Shown: positions 27,663 through 37,666 of the stretch, piece by piece
Layout of the letters: every line of letters begins with the position of its first letter
Numbering within the stretch: the first letter of the stretch is position 1
Source of the DNA: Serratia sp. H1w
Lineage (GTDB): Bacteria; Pseudomonadota; Gammaproteobacteria; Enterobacterales; Enterobacteriaceae
Reading direction: 5' to 3'
Assembly (NCBI RefSeq): GCF_000633355.1
Contig: NZ_AYMQ01000105.1
Location: 43,550 to 107,549 of the forward strand
Length of the DNA stretch: 64,000 nt
Translations under genes and position numbers: made by a program
Notes under the pieces: generated by a model
What the model was told of the DNA's origin: nothing
Database searches by the model: none
The model's input: the letters and a program-made list of their open reading frames with translations, nothing else

Positions 27663-27678
27663 ACGCAAACGTTTTCTT
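27663..27678. promoter_or_regulatory. PurR operator of cvpA-purF
   Basis: ACGCAAACGTTTTCTT matches the PurR box consensus (ACGCAAACGTTTTCNT) at every fixed position. It lies 58 bases before the cvpA start, with a possible -10 TAGAAT at 27686-27691. PurR with hypoxanthine or guanine would repress the operon. Confidence 0.93.
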
Positions 27679-27735
27679 TTTCTGTTAGAATTCGCCGCGA
27701 TTGGATGCAGGGGCGATTCATCATTGGAATAGTTC

Positions 27736-28236
27736 ATGGTCTGGATTGATTACGTCATTATAGCGTTGATTGGATTTTCGGCTCTGGTGAGCCTGATCCG
27801 AGGTTTTGTTCGCGAAGCATTGTCACTTGTGACATGGGGATGTGCGTTCTTTGTCGCCAGCCATTTCTACCCATACCTTGCAGCCTACTTCACCCGTTTT
27901 GAAGATGAGCTGGTACGTAACGGCATTGCGATTGCCATTTTGTTTATCGCAACGCTGATTGTGGGCGCTATCGTTAACTATGTGATTGGGTCACTGGTAG
28001 AGAAAACCGGGTTATCGGGCACCGATCGGGTGCTGGGCGTGTGTTTCGGCGCACTGCGCGGCGTGTTGATCGTCGCGGCGATACTGTTCTTCCTGGATAC
28101 CTTTACCAGCCTGTCGCAAAGTGCGGACTGGAAACAGTCACAGCTGGTCCCCCAGTTCAGTTACATCATCAGATGGTTCTTTGACTATCTGCAAAGCACG
28201 TCGAGTTTCTTACCAACCCAATTACCGGGGCGGTAG
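27736..28236 (+). CDS. cvpA: Colicin V production protein CvpA
   Basis: A 166-residue inner-membrane protein with four membrane segments, starting MVWIDYVIIALIGFSALVSLIRGFVREAL-like as in all CvpA proteins, with the conserved DRVLGVCFGALRGVLIV segment. It is needed for colicin V production in E. coli and for bile or envelope stress tolerance in other enterobacteria; its molecular role is unknown. It is co-transcribed with purF (21-base gap) behind a PurR box. Confidence 0.94.
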   Translation: MVWIDYVIIALIGFSALVSLIRGFVREALSLVTWGCAFFVASHFYPYLAAYFTRFEDELVRNGIAIAILFIATLIVGAIVNYVIGSLVEKTGLSGTDRVLGVCFGALRGVLIVAAILFFLDTFTSLSQSADWKQSQLVPQFSYIIRWFFDYLQSTSSFLPTQLPGR

Positions 28237-28257
28237 CGGCTTAGAGGAAAAGACAAC

Positions 28258-29775
28258 ATGTGCGGTATTGTCGGTATCGCCGGTTTTATGCCGGTAAACC
28301 AGTCGATTTATGATGCATTGATGGTGCTTCAGCATCGTGGACAGGATGCCGCTGGCATCGTCACTATTGATGCCCATAATGGGTTCCGCCTGCGCAAGGC
28401 CAATGGTCTGGTGAAGGATGTATTTGAAGCCCGCCATATGCTGCGTTTGCAAGGCAATATGGGCATCGGTCATGTGCGTTACCCAACGGCTGGCAGCTCC
28501 AGCGCTTCAGAAGCTCAACCTTTTTATGTCAACTCGCCGTTCGGCATTACGCTGGCACACAACGGCAACCTGACCAACGCCCACGAACTACGCCAACAGC
28601 TGTTTGAACGTGGCCGTCGTCATGTCAACACCACCTCTGATTCCGAGATCCTGCTGAACGTGCTGGCCACCGAGCTGGATCGTTTCCCGCATTATCCTCT
28701 GGAGTCTGACAACATTTTTACCGCCGTTGCCGCGATGCACCAGCAACTGCGTGGCGCTTACGCCTGCGTGGCGATGATCATCGGCCACGGTCTGGTGGCG
28801 TTCCGCGATCCCAACGGCATTCGTCCGCTGGTGATCGGTAAACGTGAGCTGGAAGATGGCCGCTGTGAGTACATGGTGGCCTCTGAGAGCGTGGCGCTGG
28901 ATACCCTGGGCTTCGACTTCCTGCGTGACGTTGCGCCGGGCGAAGCGGTGTATATCACCGAAAAGGGCCAACTGTTCACTCGCCAGTGCGCGGAAAATCC
29001 AAAAACCAATCCCTGCCTGTTCGAATATGTCTATTTTGCCCGTCCTGACTCCTTTATGGACAAGATCTCCGTCTACAGCGCCCGCGTGCGTATGGGGCAG
29101 AAATTGGGTGAGAAGATTGCGCGCGAATGGGAAGATCTGGATATCGACGTGGTGATCCCGATCCCGGAAACCTCTTGCGATATCGCGCTGGAGATTGCCC
29201 GTATTCTGGATAAGCCGTATCGCCAGGGTTTCGTCAAGAACCGCTATGTTGGCCGCACCTTTATCATGCCGGGCCAGCAGGCGCGCCGTAAGTCGGTACG
29301 CCGTAAGCTGAACGCCAACCGTGCCGAGTTCCGTGATAAGAACGTGCTGCTGGTGGATGACTCCATCGTCCGTGGTACTACTTCAGAGCAGATCGTGGAG
29401 ATGGCGCGTGACGCCGGGGCCAAACGGGTTTATCTGGCTTCTGCGGCCCCGGAGATCCGCTTCCCTAACGTTTACGGCATCGATATGCCGAGCGCGACGG
29501 AGTTGATTGCCCATGGGCGCGAAGTGGACGAAATCCGCCAGATTATCGGCGCAGACGGCCTGATTTTCCAGGATCTGGAAGACCTGATTGCCGCCGTTCG
29601 CGAAGAGAACCCGGATATTGCCCAGTTCGAATGCTCGGTATTTAATGGTATCTACGTGACCAAAGATGTTGACCAGAGCTATCTGGAATATCTGGAAACG
29701 CTGCGTAATGACGACGCCAAAGCGTTGCGCGGCCAGACCGAGGCAGAAAATCTGGAAATGCACAACGAGGGCTGA
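28258..29775 (+). CDS. purF: Amidophosphoribosyltransferase PurF
   Basis: A 505-residue enzyme. The N-terminal nucleophile is Cys2 (MCGIVGIAG), exposed when Met is removed. The glutaminase domain runs to about 235, and the phosphoribosyltransferase domain carries the PRPP loop [18 protein letters not shown]. It makes 5-phosphoribosylamine from PRPP and glutamine, the first committed step of purine synthesis. It follows cvpA under PurR control, and a strong hairpin terminator follows. Confidence 0.98.
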   Translation: MCGIVGIAGFMPVNQSIYDALMVLQHRGQDAAGIVTIDAHNGFRLRKANGLVKDVFEARHMLRLQGNMGIGHVRYPTAGSSSASEAQPFYVNSPFGITLAHNGNLTNAHELRQQLFERGRRHVNTTSDSEILLNVLATELDRFPHYPLESDNIFTAVAAMHQQLRGAYACVAMIIGHGLVAFRDPNGIRPLVIGKRELEDGRCEYMVASESVALDTLGFDFLRDVAPGEAVYITEKGQLFTRQCAENPKTNPCLFEYVYFARPDSFMDKISVYSARVRMGQKLGEKIAREWEDLDIDVVIPIPETSCDIALEIARILDKPYRQGFVKNRYVGRTFIMPGQQARRKSVRRKLNANRAEFRDKNVLLVDDSIVRGTTSEQIVEMARDAGAKRVYLASAAPEIRFPNVYGIDMPSATELIAHGREVDEIRQIIGADGLIFQDLEDLIAAVREENPDIAQFECSVFNGIYVTKDVDQSYLEYLETLRNDDAKALRGQTEAENLEMHNEG

Positions 29776-29802
29776 TTTGCCTGCCCTGTGTCACCAAAAC
29801 GG

Positions 29803-29837
29803 TGCACCGTAGCGTTAGTTACGGTGCATTGTCTTTT
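29803..29837 (+). terminator. Terminator after purF
   Basis: TGCACCGTA (29803-29811) and TACGGTGCA (29820-29828) form a perfect nine-base stem with an eight-base loop, followed by TTGTCTTTTT. Confidence 0.85.
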
Positions 29838-29922
29838 TCCGGCGGCTAATCTGCGAAGGTTGCTGCAAAACCTACCCCGATTCGGCTATTCTTACCGGAT
29901 ATTCCCGGCAGAGGCCAGCTTG

Positions 29923-30495
29923 ATGAAAAGACTCATTATCGGTATTTCCGGCGCCAGCGGCGCTATCTACGGCGCGCGTTTATTACAGGTGCTGCGTGGC
30001 GTAGAAGGGGTGGAAACTCATCTGGTAATGAGCAACGCGGCCCGCCAGACGCTGGCGTTGGAAACTTCACTCAGCCTGCGTGACGTTCAGGCCTTGGCCG
30101 ATGTGGTGTACGATGCGCGCGATATTGCCGCCAGCATCTCCTCCGGCTCTTTCAAAACCATGGGGATGGTGATTTTACCCTGCTCCATCAAGACGTTATC
30201 TGGCATCGTCAACAGTTATAGCGATGGGTTGCTGACCCGCGCCGCCGATGTGGTGCTCAAAGAGCGTCGGCCACTGGTGCTCTGTGTACGCGAAACGCCG
30301 CTGCATCTGGGCCATCTGCGGCTGATGACGCAGGCTGCGGAGCTGGGGGCGGTGATTATGCCGCCGGTCCCGGCCTTCTACCATCGTCCGCAAACCGTTG
30401 AGGACATTATCGATCAGACCGTTAACCGGGTGATCGACCAGTTTGATATCGAACTGCCGCAAGATCTCTTCACGCGTTGGCAAGGTGCCAATTAA
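29923..30495 (+). CDS. ubiX: Flavin prenyltransferase UbiX
   Basis: A 190-residue flavoprotein with the start KRLIIGISGASGAIYGARLL, the SSGSFKTMGMVILPCSIKTLSGI segment and the end motif VCVRETPLHLGHLRLM. It joins a dimethylallyl group to FMN, making the prenyl-FMN cofactor of the decarboxylase UbiD in ubiquinone synthesis. ATG 29923 is chosen because the reading from 29788 runs through the purF terminator. Length equals the E. coli protein within one residue. Confidence 0.96.
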   Translation: MKRLIIGISGASGAIYGARLLQVLRGVEGVETHLVMSNAARQTLALETSLSLRDVQALADVVYDARDIAASISSGSFKTMGMVILPCSIKTLSGIVNSYSDGLLTRAADVVLKERRPLVLCVRETPLHLGHLRLMTQAAELGAVIMPPVPAFYHRPQTVEDIIDQTVNRVIDQFDIELPQDLFTRWQGAN

Positions 30496-30531
30496 CTATT
30501 TCACCCTCAAATTTATACATTTGTGCAACAT

Positions 30532-30548
30532 CGCACTGATTTAGTGCG
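30532..30548. promoter_or_regulatory. NtrC-like enhancer site upstream of hisJ
   Basis: CGCACTGATTTAGTGCG has the GCAC-N7-GTGC layout of NtrC sites and is the core of a longer perfect inverted repeat (ATCGCACT/AGTGCGAT, 30530-30550). It lies about 160 bases before the sigma-54 type promoter, a normal enhancer distance. Confidence 0.6.
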
Positions 30549-30700
30549 ATTGATGCATCATAATGATCCAGCTTCACCATGCACTCTGTTGCCATATCTT
30601 GCAGGCGAAGCTTGAGTTTGCCGTTCATTTTGTCGTTCATTGACTCTGGGAAGAGGCTTGAACAGAGCGTGGCCGTTCCCCACGCTCGATAACGACAAAG

Positions 30701-30716
30701 TGGCATGATTACTGCA
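30701..30716 (+). promoter_or_regulatory. Sigma-54 (-24/-12) promoter of hisJ
   Basis: TGGCATGATTACTGCA keeps the invariant GG and GC of RpoN promoters exactly 12 bases apart and resembles the nitrogen-regulated argT/hisJ promoter of Salmonella. A stem GAGCGTGG/CCACGCTC (30665-30687) sits just upstream. Confidence 0.75.
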
Positions 30717-30782
30717 GATCCTGTGTGTGATGAAAGTAATGCCCGTAGTGGCATCGGCAAAAATATCCATTTGAGGGTAATT

Positions 30783-31565
30783 ATGAAAAAGCTTGTTAAG
30801 GTTCTCCCTTTGGTCTTGGCTTTGAGCGCGGTTAGCAGTGCGTTTGCCGCATTACCTTCCACGCTGAAAATTGGTACCGACCCTACCTATGCGCCTTTTG
30901 AGTCGAAAAATGCGCAGGGTCAACTGGTCGGGTTCGATATCGATCTGGCTACCGAACTGTGCAAACGCATAAACACCAAATGTACCTTTGTGGAAAGCGA
31001 TTTTGACGCGCTGATCCCCTCCCTGAAAGCGAAGAAAATCGACGCTATCATCTCTTCTCTGTCCATTACCGAAAAACGTCAGCAGGAAATTGCCTTTACC
31101 GACAAGCTGTTTGCGGCTAACTCACGCCTGATCGCACCAAAAGGCTCCAAGATCCTGCCTACCGTCGATGCGCTGAAGGGCAAAAGCATTGGCGTATTGC
31201 AGGGGACCACTCAGGAAGCTTTCGCGATTGCCAACTGGCAGCCAAAAGGCGTGACCGTGGTGCCTTACCAGAATCAGGATCTGGTGTATGCGGATCTGGC
31301 TTCCGGGCGTATCGATGCCGCGTTTCAAGATGAAGTGGCGGCAAGTGAAGGCTTCCTGAAACAGCCTCCAGGCAAGGATTACGCGTTTGCCGGTGAGTCG
31401 GTAAAAGACGACAAGTTCTTTGGTGTGGGTACCGGCATGGGCTTACGTAAGGATGAAACCGAGCTGAAGGCGGCGTTGGACAAAGCCTTTGCCGAAATGC
31501 GCAAAGACGGCACCTACGACAAGTTCGCGAAAAAATACTTCGACTTTGACGTTTACGGCGGCTAA
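30783..31565 (+). CDS. hisJ: Histidine/LAO-type periplasmic binding protein HisJ
   Basis: A 260-residue protein with signal peptide ([16 protein letters not shown]) and the family-3 solute-binding fold. [33 protein letters not shown] and [14 protein letters not shown] are the ligand-loop segments of HisJ/ArgT. E. coli has two paralogues in a row, argT and hisJ, but only one gene is present here, so it may bind His, Lys, Arg and ornithine alike for HisQMP. The length and C-terminus (FDFDVYGG) equal HisJ. The ATG at 30783 starts the signal peptide. A sigma-54 promoter lies 67 bases upstream. Confidence 0.92.
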   Translation: MKKLVKVLPLVLALSAVSSAFAALPSTLKIGTDPTYAPFESKNAQGQLVGFDIDLATELCKRINTKCTFVESDFDALIPSLKAKKIDAIISSLSITEKRQQEIAFTDKLFAANSRLIAPKGSKILPTVDALKGKSIGVLQGTTQEAFAIANWQPKGVTVVPYQNQDLVYADLASGRIDAAFQDEVAASEGFLKQPPGKDYAFAGESVKDDKFFGVGTGMGLRKDETELKAALDKAFAEMRKDGTYDKFAKKYFDFDVYGG

Positions 31566-31591
31566 TACCTGTTTTGTACTCTGCTATGGTG

Positions 31592-31615
31592 ACAGGCCCG
31601 GTTTTCCGGGCCTGT
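31592..31615 (+). promoter_or_regulatory. Intercistronic stem-loop between hisJ and hisQ
   Basis: ACAGGCCCGG and CCGGGCCTGT form a perfect ten-base stem with a TTTT loop, 27 bases after hisJ. Such stems protect the upstream message and lower readthrough, letting the binding protein be made in excess over the membrane parts. Confidence 0.75.
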
Positions 31616-31662
31616 TCTGGCTGGAGTGTCACGACGTGCTCAATGACGACAGGGTGACGTAA

Positions 31663-32349
31663 ATGCTACAAGGTTACTCCCAACTGATATTTGAGGGGGC
31701 TCTGGTGACGCTGGAGCTGGCCCTCAGTTCCGTATTGCTGGCGGTGGTGATTGGTTTGATCGGCGCTGGCGGTAAACTTTCACAAAACCCTGTTATTGCC
31801 ACGATCTTTGGTGCCTATACCACCTTGATCCGTGGTGTACCCGATCTGGTGCTGATGCTGTTGATCTTCTACGGTCTGCAAATTGCCCTCAACACCGTCA
31901 CGGAGTTTATTGGTTTCTCACAGATAGATATCGATCCGCTGGGGGCTGGCATCATAACCCTGGGCTTTATCTACGGAGCTTATTTTACCGAGACCTTCCG
32001 GGGAGCCTACCTGGCGGTGCCACGTGGTCAGATCGAGGCGGCTACCGCCTTCGGCTTTTCTAACGGGCAGATTTTCCGCCGTATTCTGTTTCCGGCCATG
32101 ATGCGCTTTGCGTTACCCGGCATCGGCAATAACTGGCAGGTGATCCTCAAGGCAACGGCCTTGGTCTCCATTCTTGGTCTCAACGATCTGGTAAAAGCCA
32201 CGCAACTGGCAGGCAAGGGCACCTATCAGCCTTTCTTCTACGCCATTGTTGCAGGCTTGGTGTATCTGCTTTTCACCACCCTTTCCAACGGCGTATTGCT
32301 GTGGCTTGAGCGGCGTTATTCACTGGGTGTCAAAAGGGCCGAACTATGA
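31663..32349 (+). CDS. hisQ: Histidine ABC transporter permease HisQ
   Basis: A 228-residue inner-membrane permease with five membrane segments and the EAA loop GAYLAVPRGQIEAATAFGFSNG, which contacts HisP. It pairs with HisM to form the channel for histidine and basic amino acids. The last four bases overlap the hisM start. Confidence 0.95.
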   Translation: MLQGYSQLIFEGALVTLELALSSVLLAVVIGLIGAGGKLSQNPVIATIFGAYTTLIRGVPDLVLMLLIFYGLQIALNTVTEFIGFSQIDIDPLGAGIITLGFIYGAYFTETFRGAYLAVPRGQIEAATAFGFSNGQIFRRILFPAMMRFALPGIGNNWQVILKATALVSILGLNDLVKATQLAGKGTYQPFFYAIVAGLVYLLFTTLSNGVLLWLERRYSLGVKRAEL

Positions 32350-33053
32350 TCGATATCCTGCATCAGTACTGGCAGCAACTGCTGTGGACCGATGGTTATC
32401 GCTATACCGGCGTGGCGGTGACGCTGTGGTTGCTGATCTCATCGGTGGTGATGGGCGGCCTGCTGGCCATCCCGATGGCGGTAGCGCGGGTCTCTTCTAT
32501 CCGTTGGGTGCGCTACCCGGTATGGCTGTATACCTACGTTTTTCGCGGCACGCCGCTGTACGTACAGCTATTGGTGTTTTATTCCGGCATGTACAGCCTG
32601 GAGATCGTGCGGGGCACCGAGCTGCTCAATGCGTTTTTCCGCAGCGGATTAAACTGTACGATCCTGGCGTTAACGCTGAATACCTGCGCCTATACCACTG
32701 AGATTTTCGCCGGAGCCATTCGTGCAGTGCCTCATGGGGAAATTGAAGCGGCCAGAGCCTATGGGTTTTCCAGCTTTAAACTGTATCGCTGCATTATTTT
32801 GCCTTCGGCGCTGCGCTCGGCCCTGCCGATGTACAGCAATGAAGTCATTCTGATGCTGCACTCAACCGCGCTGGCCTTTACCGCCACGGTGCCGGACCTG
32901 TTGAAGGTGGCTCGCGATATCAATGCGGCAACCTACCAGCCGTTTTATGCCTTCGGCATTGCGGCCGTGTTGTATCTGATAATCTCCTATACGTTGATCA
33001 GCCTGTTCCGCAGGGCAGAAAAACGCTGGATGGCACACGTAACTCATCGATGA
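32346..33053 (+). CDS. hisM: Histidine ABC transporter permease HisM
   Basis: A 235-residue permease with about five membrane segments and the EAA loop [21 protein letters not shown]. It is the partner of HisQ. The start overlaps the hisQ stop by four bases (ATGA), and hisP follows after 17 bases. Confidence 0.95.
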   Translation: MIDILHQYWQQLLWTDGYRYTGVAVTLWLLISSVVMGGLLAIPMAVARVSSIRWVRYPVWLYTYVFRGTPLYVQLLVFYSGMYSLEIVRGTELLNAFFRSGLNCTILALTLNTCAYTTEIFAGAIRAVPHGEIEAARAYGFSSFKLYRCIILPSALRSALPMYSNEVILMLHSTALAFTATVPDLLKVARDINAATYQPFYAFGIAAVLYLIISYTLISLFRRAEKRWMAHVTHR

Positions 33054-33070
33054 ATGACGGGGAATTCACT

Positions 33071-33844
33071 ATGCCTGAACAAAAATTAGCCGTCACCGAA
33101 CTGCACAAGCGTTATGGTGACCATGAAGTGCTGAAAGGGGTATCCCTGGCGGCCAATGCGGGCGATGTGATTAGCATTATCGGTTCTTCCGGCTCCGGCA
33201 AAAGTACCTTTCTGCGTTGCATCAACTTCCTGGAAAAACCCAGCGAAGGCTCTATCAGCCTGAATAATGAAAATATTCGTATGGTGCGGGACAAGGACGG
33301 CCAGCTAAGGGTCTTCGACAAAAAACAGCTGCAACTGCTGCGTACCCGTCTGACGATGGTGTTCCAGCATTTCAACCTGTGGAGCCACATGACGGTGTTG
33401 GAAAACGTAATGGAAGCCCCGATCCAGGTATTAGGGTTGAGCAAAGCCGAGGCGCGCGAACGAGCGGTGCACTATCTGGATAAGGTCGGCATTGACGCGC
33501 GTGCGCAAATTAAATACCCGGTACACCTCTCCGGTGGACAACAGCAGCGTGTTTCGATTGCCCGAGCCTTGGCGATGGAGCCAGAAGTCTTGCTGTTTGA
33601 TGAGCCGACATCGGCGCTGGATCCTGAATTGGTGGGCGAAGTGTTGCGCATTATGCAGAAGCTGGCGGAAGAGGGGAAAACCATGGTGGTGGTGACGCAT
33701 GAGATGGAATTTGCGCGTCATGTTTCAAGCCACGTCATTTTCCTGCATCAGGGGCTGATTGAAGAGCAGGGGCCGCCAGCGGAACTCTTTGGCAACCCCA
33801 AAAGCATGCGTTTACAGCAGTTCCTTTCTGGTGCTCTGAAGTAA
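33071..33844 (+). CDS. hisP: Histidine ABC transporter ATPase HisP
   Basis: A 257-residue ATPase with Walker A ([13 protein letters not shown]), Q loop ([11 protein letters not shown]), signature ([15 protein letters not shown]), Walker B ([19 protein letters not shown]) and the switch His in [12 protein letters not shown]. It powers HisJQM uptake. ATG 33071 ([11 protein letters not shown]) matches E. coli HisP; the ATG at 33050 overlaps hisM and adds seven residues. A REP-like repeat follows directly. Confidence 0.96.
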   Translation: MPEQKLAVTELHKRYGDHEVLKGVSLAANAGDVISIIGSSGSGKSTFLRCINFLEKPSEGSISLNNENIRMVRDKDGQLRVFDKKQLQLLRTRLTMVFQHFNLWSHMTVLENVMEAPIQVLGLSKAEARERAVHYLDKVGIDARAQIKYPVHLSGGQQQRVSIARALAMEPEVLLFDEPTSALDPELVGEVLRIMQKLAEEGKTMVVVTHEMEFARHVSSHVIFLHQGLIEEQGPPAELFGNPKSMRLQQFLSGALK

Positions 33845-33845
33845 T

Positions 33846-33883
33846 CCCTCTCATCCTAACCCTCTCCCAAAAGGAGAGGGAAC
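33846..33883. repeat. REP-like palindromic repeat, copy 7
   Basis: CCCTCTCATCCTAACCCTCT is followed by CCCAAAAGGAGAGGG. It sits one base after hisP, between convergent hisP and yfcH. Confidence 0.75.
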
Positions 33884-33944
33884 CGATCGAGTGAGTTTGA
33901 AAGTTCGGTGATGTACCTGTTGAGTACTTGCAATTGAGCAGTGG

Positions 33945-34850
33945 CTAAGCCTGCTGATTGATCACATCATCCAACGCTTGTTCCAGTTCAAAGAAACGGA
34001 AAACAAACCCCGCTTCTTCCAACCTCCTCGGCACCGCCCGTTGCCCACCCAGTACCAACACAGCCGCTTCGCCCATCAATAACTTCATGGCAAAGGCGGG
34101 GGCCCGTATAAATGCCGGACGATCCAGTACCTTGGACAGGGTGGCGGTGAACTGTTCATTATGAACCGGATACGGTGCCACCATATTGAATGGGCCACGC
34201 AGCGGGGGATTGTCCAGCAGGTAGATGATGGCATTGACCATATCGTCAATATGGATCCAGGGCAGATACTGACGACCATTGCCGATCGGCCCGCCTAAAC
34301 CCAGGCGGAATGGAGGCAGCATCTTCGCCAGCGCCCCACCCTTGGGCGACAAGACAACGCCGGTACGCAGCAGGCAGACGCGGGTATAGCTACTTTGTGC
34401 CCGCAGGGCCAGCGCCTCCCAGCGTTGACACAACTGATGGGTAAATTCATCGTGCGGAGTTTCGTCTTCTGTCACCACCGCCTGACCCTGATCGCCGTAA
34501 TAACCGACCGCCGAGCCGGAAATCAGCACCGCTGGCGGCGTCTGGCTGGCCGTAATCAGCGTGGCCAGCCGTTCGGTCAAATCCCACCGGCTGTGACACA
34601 GCAGCTCTTTTTGTGCCTTGCTCCAACGTTTGTCGGCAATCGGTTCACCTGCCAGGTTGATCACGGCATCAAAACCGTCCAAAGAACGCTGTGCATCGAG
34701 TGAAGGCCAGTAGCTGAGCCGATCGCCGAACTTGTCCCGTGCCTTGGCGACGTCGCGCGTCAACAGGGTGAGCTCATGCGAAAGGTGCAGCAGTTGCCGG
34801 GTCAGGCTACTGCCGATCAACCCAGTTGCGCCGGTAATCAGGATCTTCAT
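33945..34850 (-). CDS. yfcH: YfcH-like SDR epimerase-family protein
   Basis: A 301-residue short-chain dehydrogenase-type protein of the TIGR01777 group. It has the NAD(P) loop [17 protein letters not shown], the [13 protein letters not shown] segment, the [12 protein letters not shown] active-site strand with Tyr, and a C-terminal domain unique to the group. No reaction has been proved for YfcH. The place between hisP and folX is the same as in E. coli. Confidence 0.93.
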   Translation of the reverse strand: MKILITGATGLIGSSLTRQLLHLSHELTLLTRDVAKARDKFGDRLSYWPSLDAQRSLDGFDAVINLAGEPIADKRWSKAQKELLCHSRWDLTERLATLITASQTPPAVLISGSAVGYYGDQGQAVVTEDETPHDEFTHQLCQRWEALALRAQSSYTRVCLLRTGVVLSPKGGALAKMLPPFRLGLGGPIGNGRQYLPWIHIDDMVNAIIYLLDNPPLRGPFNMVAPYPVHNEQFTATLSKVLDRPAFIRAPAFAMKLLMGEAAVLVLGGQRAVPRRLEEAGFVFRFFELEQALDDVINQQA

Positions 34851-34877
34851 GGTCGGCCTCCCTGGTAGGGGTAAGTG

Positions 34878-35255
34878 CTAAGCGGTTTCCCGTCGGTAAC
34901 TCATGGTCATGGAAACCGAGTCGGCATAACGTAGGGCCAGCAATTTATCTATCTCTACTTCAGCATAGGTTACCCATGGATGTTGTTTCACTATGTCGAG
35001 CACATCCTGAGTTAATTTTTCCAGCAGCGCGAAGCGGTTGTCTTCAATATGGCGAATGATCGCCTTGGTGATGGTGCGATAGTTGAGGGCGTCGCTAATG
35101 TCTTCGCTGTTACGCGCCTTATCCGCCGGGTAGTGGATCGCCACGTTAATCAGAACGTCCTGACGGTTGTTGATTTCTTCTTCCTTGATACCGATGAAGG
35201 TGCGTAACCGCAGGTTTTTAATACGGATAATGGCATCGGGTTGCAGGCATGGCAT
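34878..35255 (-). CDS. folX: Dihydroneopterin triphosphate 2'-epimerase FolX
   Basis: A 125-residue protein of the FolB/FolX tunnelling fold. [19 protein letters not shown] and the [20 protein letters not shown] end agree with E. coli FolX. It epimerises dihydroneopterin triphosphate at C2' toward dihydromonapterin. ATG 35255 ([10 protein letters not shown]) with GGAG eight bases upstream is the start; longer readings run through a REP element. Confidence 0.94.
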   Translation of the reverse strand: MPCLQPDAIIRIKNLRLRTFIGIKEEEINNRQDVLINVAIHYPADKARNSEDISDALNYRTITKAIIRHIEDNRFALLEKLTQDVLDIVKQHPWVTYAEVEIDKLLALRYADSVSMTMSYRRETA

Positions 35256-35377
35256 CAGAGATTCTCCGGAGGTCTGATTGTTTGTACTCAGAATACACGG
35301 AAAGTGAAGAAAAGATAATGTAGCCAGCAGCTTAAAGAGAGCAACGCGGGGGAGATCACATCGGTTTCGGGCGGCAT

Positions 35378-35415
35378 CCCCTCTCCGGGGTATCAGGTAC
35401 GCGCTGGAGAGGGGG
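35378..35415. repeat. REP-like palindromic repeat, copy 8 (long loop)
   Basis: CCCCTCTCC and GGAGAGGGGG are separated by GGGGTATCAGGTACGCGCT. It lies between yfcG and folX, the only copy between two genes of the same direction apart from the dedD-cvpA cluster. Confidence 0.65.
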
Positions 35416-35421
35416 CTAGCG

Positions 35422-36051
35422 TCAGGCTGGCTCAGCCAGTTTGTAAGCACGTTCCGTTGCCGGGCGGTTGCGGATGCGTTCAAACCAGTTACGTACCGCC
35501 GGATAATCTGCCAGATCGATGCGTTGGCGCGGATGAGACACGACCCAGGGATAGGTAGCAACATCGGCAATGCTGTAGTTGTCGCCGCCCAGATAAGGGT
35601 GCCGTTGCAACTCGGTTTCCAATACGCTATACAGACGTTTGGTTTCCTGCTGGTAGCGTTCTATCGCGTAGGGGACAGGTTGCGGAGCATAGTGATTGAA
35701 GTGATGGTTTTGACCAAGCATCGGCCCAAATCCGGCGACCTGCCAGAATAACCATTGCAGCGTCGCAGCCCGTTCGCGCACCCCTTTACTCAGCAGTTTG
35801 CCGGTTTTCTCTGCCAGATAGAGCAGGATCTCGCCCGATTCAAACAGGCTGATTGGAGCACCACCGTCCACGGGTTGATGATCGACGATAGCGGGGATTT
35901 TGTTGTTGGGGGAAATGGCCAGAAACGCTGGGGTGAATTGATCGCCAGCACTGATATTTACGCGATGGATACGATAAGGTAAACCAACCTCCTCCAGAAA
36001 CAGGGTAATTTTGTGCCCGTTGGGAGTCGGTGCGTAATACAGATCAATCAT
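35422..36051 (-). CDS. yfcG: YfcG-like glutathione S-transferase family disulfide reductase
   Basis: A 209-residue GST of the Nu class. The N-terminal thioredoxin-like domain reads [21 protein letters not shown] with the active Thr/Asn pair (T9, N11), followed by [13 protein letters not shown] and the glutathione motif [16 protein letters not shown]; the C-terminal domain has [18 protein letters not shown]. coli YfcG reduces disulfides using bound glutathione. AAGGAG precedes the ATG. The next E. coli neighbour, yfcF, is not found; the island starts here. Confidence 0.92.
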   Translation of the reverse strand: MIDLYYAPTPNGHKITLFLEEVGLPYRIHRVNISAGDQFTPAFLAISPNNKIPAIVDHQPVDGGAPISLFESGEILLYLAEKTGKLLSKGVRERAATLQWLFWQVAGFGPMLGQNHHFNHYAPQPVPYAIERYQQETKRLYSVLETELQRHPYLGGDNYSIADVATYPWVVSHPRQRIDLADYPAVRNWFERIRNRPATERAYKLAEPA

Positions 36052-36346
36052 ATGTTAATACTCCTTATAAAACAGCATGATAAGATGAGCATGGATTGGT
36101 TGGTACGTTTGAGGCTATGGCGCCCCCCTGAAAGTGCCAGCGGGGTCTGTCGAACATACGCCACAATGGCCTTATCTGAGAGTGCAGAGGGTGCTGTTAC
36201 AGCTTATACGATCGCGTGATGTTGGATCCAGGCTTTGGTCATGTGGGGTTCCCCGAATGGGGGGGATGAAAGGTTAACCACGATTGGCAAGCAACAATGC
36301 CATCTCCCCAAAGCAAAGTTATGGCTATGTAGATAGGCTTCATCAT

Positions 36347-37357
36347 TTAATCTACGTGTACGCCAAGCGTTTTCAGTGCAAATTTACCGCGTTCGGATAC
36401 TGAAGGAGAAGGATCGGATGCCAAAATTTTTGCCAAGATGCTGGCCTGTTCGCCAATATTATCTAACTCCTTGATAAGCATTTCACCTGCGATACGACGT
36501 ACGATGGGGGAACGGTCGTTGATTGCCATGGTGAGGTTTTCCATAAATGGCTTTAAAACATCAATCGCACGTTCTCCTAATAAAGGCATGTAACGACCTC
36601 GACCGTATACCTTATCTGTCCATACCCATTTTTCCCCCTCACGCCAAACGAATTTCCCTTCAAATTGGCAACGATAGGCTTTTGCACGCAAAGAGGGTTG
36701 AATGGCTGATTGAGCAATATCTGCTAAATAATTATCTAGCGTTTTGGCACGACCAATCTGTGTCAATATTGAAGACATCGGTCCTGAGGTGGCTGAGATA
36801 AGGCGTTGCTTAAGGCACGCGGTCACTTTTTCCAATGATATAACCTGCAGTAATACTTGCCTCTCCACATCGCCCATCCTGCCCCAAGAGTACCAATAGG
36901 GGAGTGTGATAAAGAGTACGTCGACGATGATTTCGGGATCTGTGGCTTTTGCTATGGATGGCAATACGTCACATGTTGCCTTTCTGATTTCCGGCACCCA
37001 ATCATTTAAACGACGAACCGCCAAGGCAAAGTAAAAGCTGTTTGGCGCAGCTCCGGATAGGGTTTGCAAGGCCTTTTCTCGTTTGAAACCATCACCGCTA
37101 CAGAGGTCAATCCAGGCAAGCGAAGAAGGCGCTTCACTGCTAATCCCCTCATTTGATGGCTTATTAACTCGAAGTGCAGCAGCTAGTTGCCAACGAATCA
37201 AACGTTCCCAATTATCGAGGTTGGTTAACGGCAGCGTTGAGGTGGCTGCGACCAACATAGAGATGTCCGCTAGCGCCTCGCCTTTTGACGTGGCTGACCT
37301 GGCAAATTGCTTTATGGCCGCAATAATTTCTTGCTCATGTGTGTTCTGCTGCGACAT
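36347..37357 (-). CDS. HEAT-like helical repeat protein of unknown function
   Basis: A 336-residue soluble protein with no signal peptide and no catalytic motif that I recognise. It appears to be all helical. The middle (NDWVPEIRKATCDVLPSIA) and the end (IVRRIAGEMLIKELDNIGEQASILAKILASDPSPSVSERGKFALKTLG) show the about 35-residue helix pairs of HEAT or HEAT-like repeats, suggesting a protein-binding scaffold. Codon use is AT-richer than in the flanking backbone. It sits directly after yfcG where E. coli has yfcF, next to a chorismate-mutase-like gene on the other strand. No partner can be named. Start ATG 37357 has AAGGAG 11 bases upstream, a little far. Confidence 0.7.
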   Translation of the reverse strand: MSQQNTHEQEIIAAIKQFARSATSKGEALADISMLVAATSTLPLTNLDNWERLIRWQLAAALRVNKPSNEGISSEAPSSLAWIDLCSGDGFKREKALQTLSGAAPNSFYFALAVRRLNDWVPEIRKATCDVLPSIAKATDPEIIVDVLFITLPYWYSWGRMGDVERQVLLQVISLEKVTACLKQRLISATSGPMSSILTQIGRAKTLDNYLADIAQSAIQPSLRAKAYRCQFEGKFVWREGEKWVWTDKVYGRGRYMPLLGERAIDVLKPFMENLTMAINDRSPIVRRIAGEMLIKELDNIGEQASILAKILASDPSPSVSERGKFALKTLGVHVD

Positions 37358-37666
37358 GGGATGCTCTGCTCCTTAAGTTTTCATTGGCCGTATCAATCTC
37401 CTTTTACTTAGACAGAGACGCTACTCCGCCTACGTGGCACACAGAGACTATCCTGCCGTAGTTCCGTTTGAAAGTGTATGTATAAGTGACTATCTCTGTT
37501 GTTACACAGGGATCCTATACACCTATCGAGCTAATAGATCATAGTCAGCACCAGCATGACCAAATAGCGTAGTAGATCGAGGGAACTAAATGGGGGCTAA
37601 AAAACGATAGGGCAGGCATCGATAGGTATGATAGTTTGTACTTCTAAACTAGTTATGGAGTACGAC
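37358..37666. other. Divergent intergenic region
   Basis: About 300 bases separate the HEAT-like gene from the chorismate-mutase-like gene. TATGAT at 37627-37632 may be a -10 element for the latter, but no good -35 is seen. No gene is supported. Confidence 0.6.

Larger units (their letters stand above)
27280..27735. other. 456-base non-coding stretch between dedD and cvpA
   Basis: The stretch holds three REP-like copies, an 83-base tandem duplication, a rho-independent terminator and the PurR operator of cvpA-purF, each listed separately. No credible gene is seen in it. Confidence 0.85.

Noticed and set aside
30470..30862. 130-codon reverse frame over the hisJ promoter
   Set aside because: It spans the NtrC-like site, the sigma-54 promoter and the hisJ signal peptide, so it is chance.
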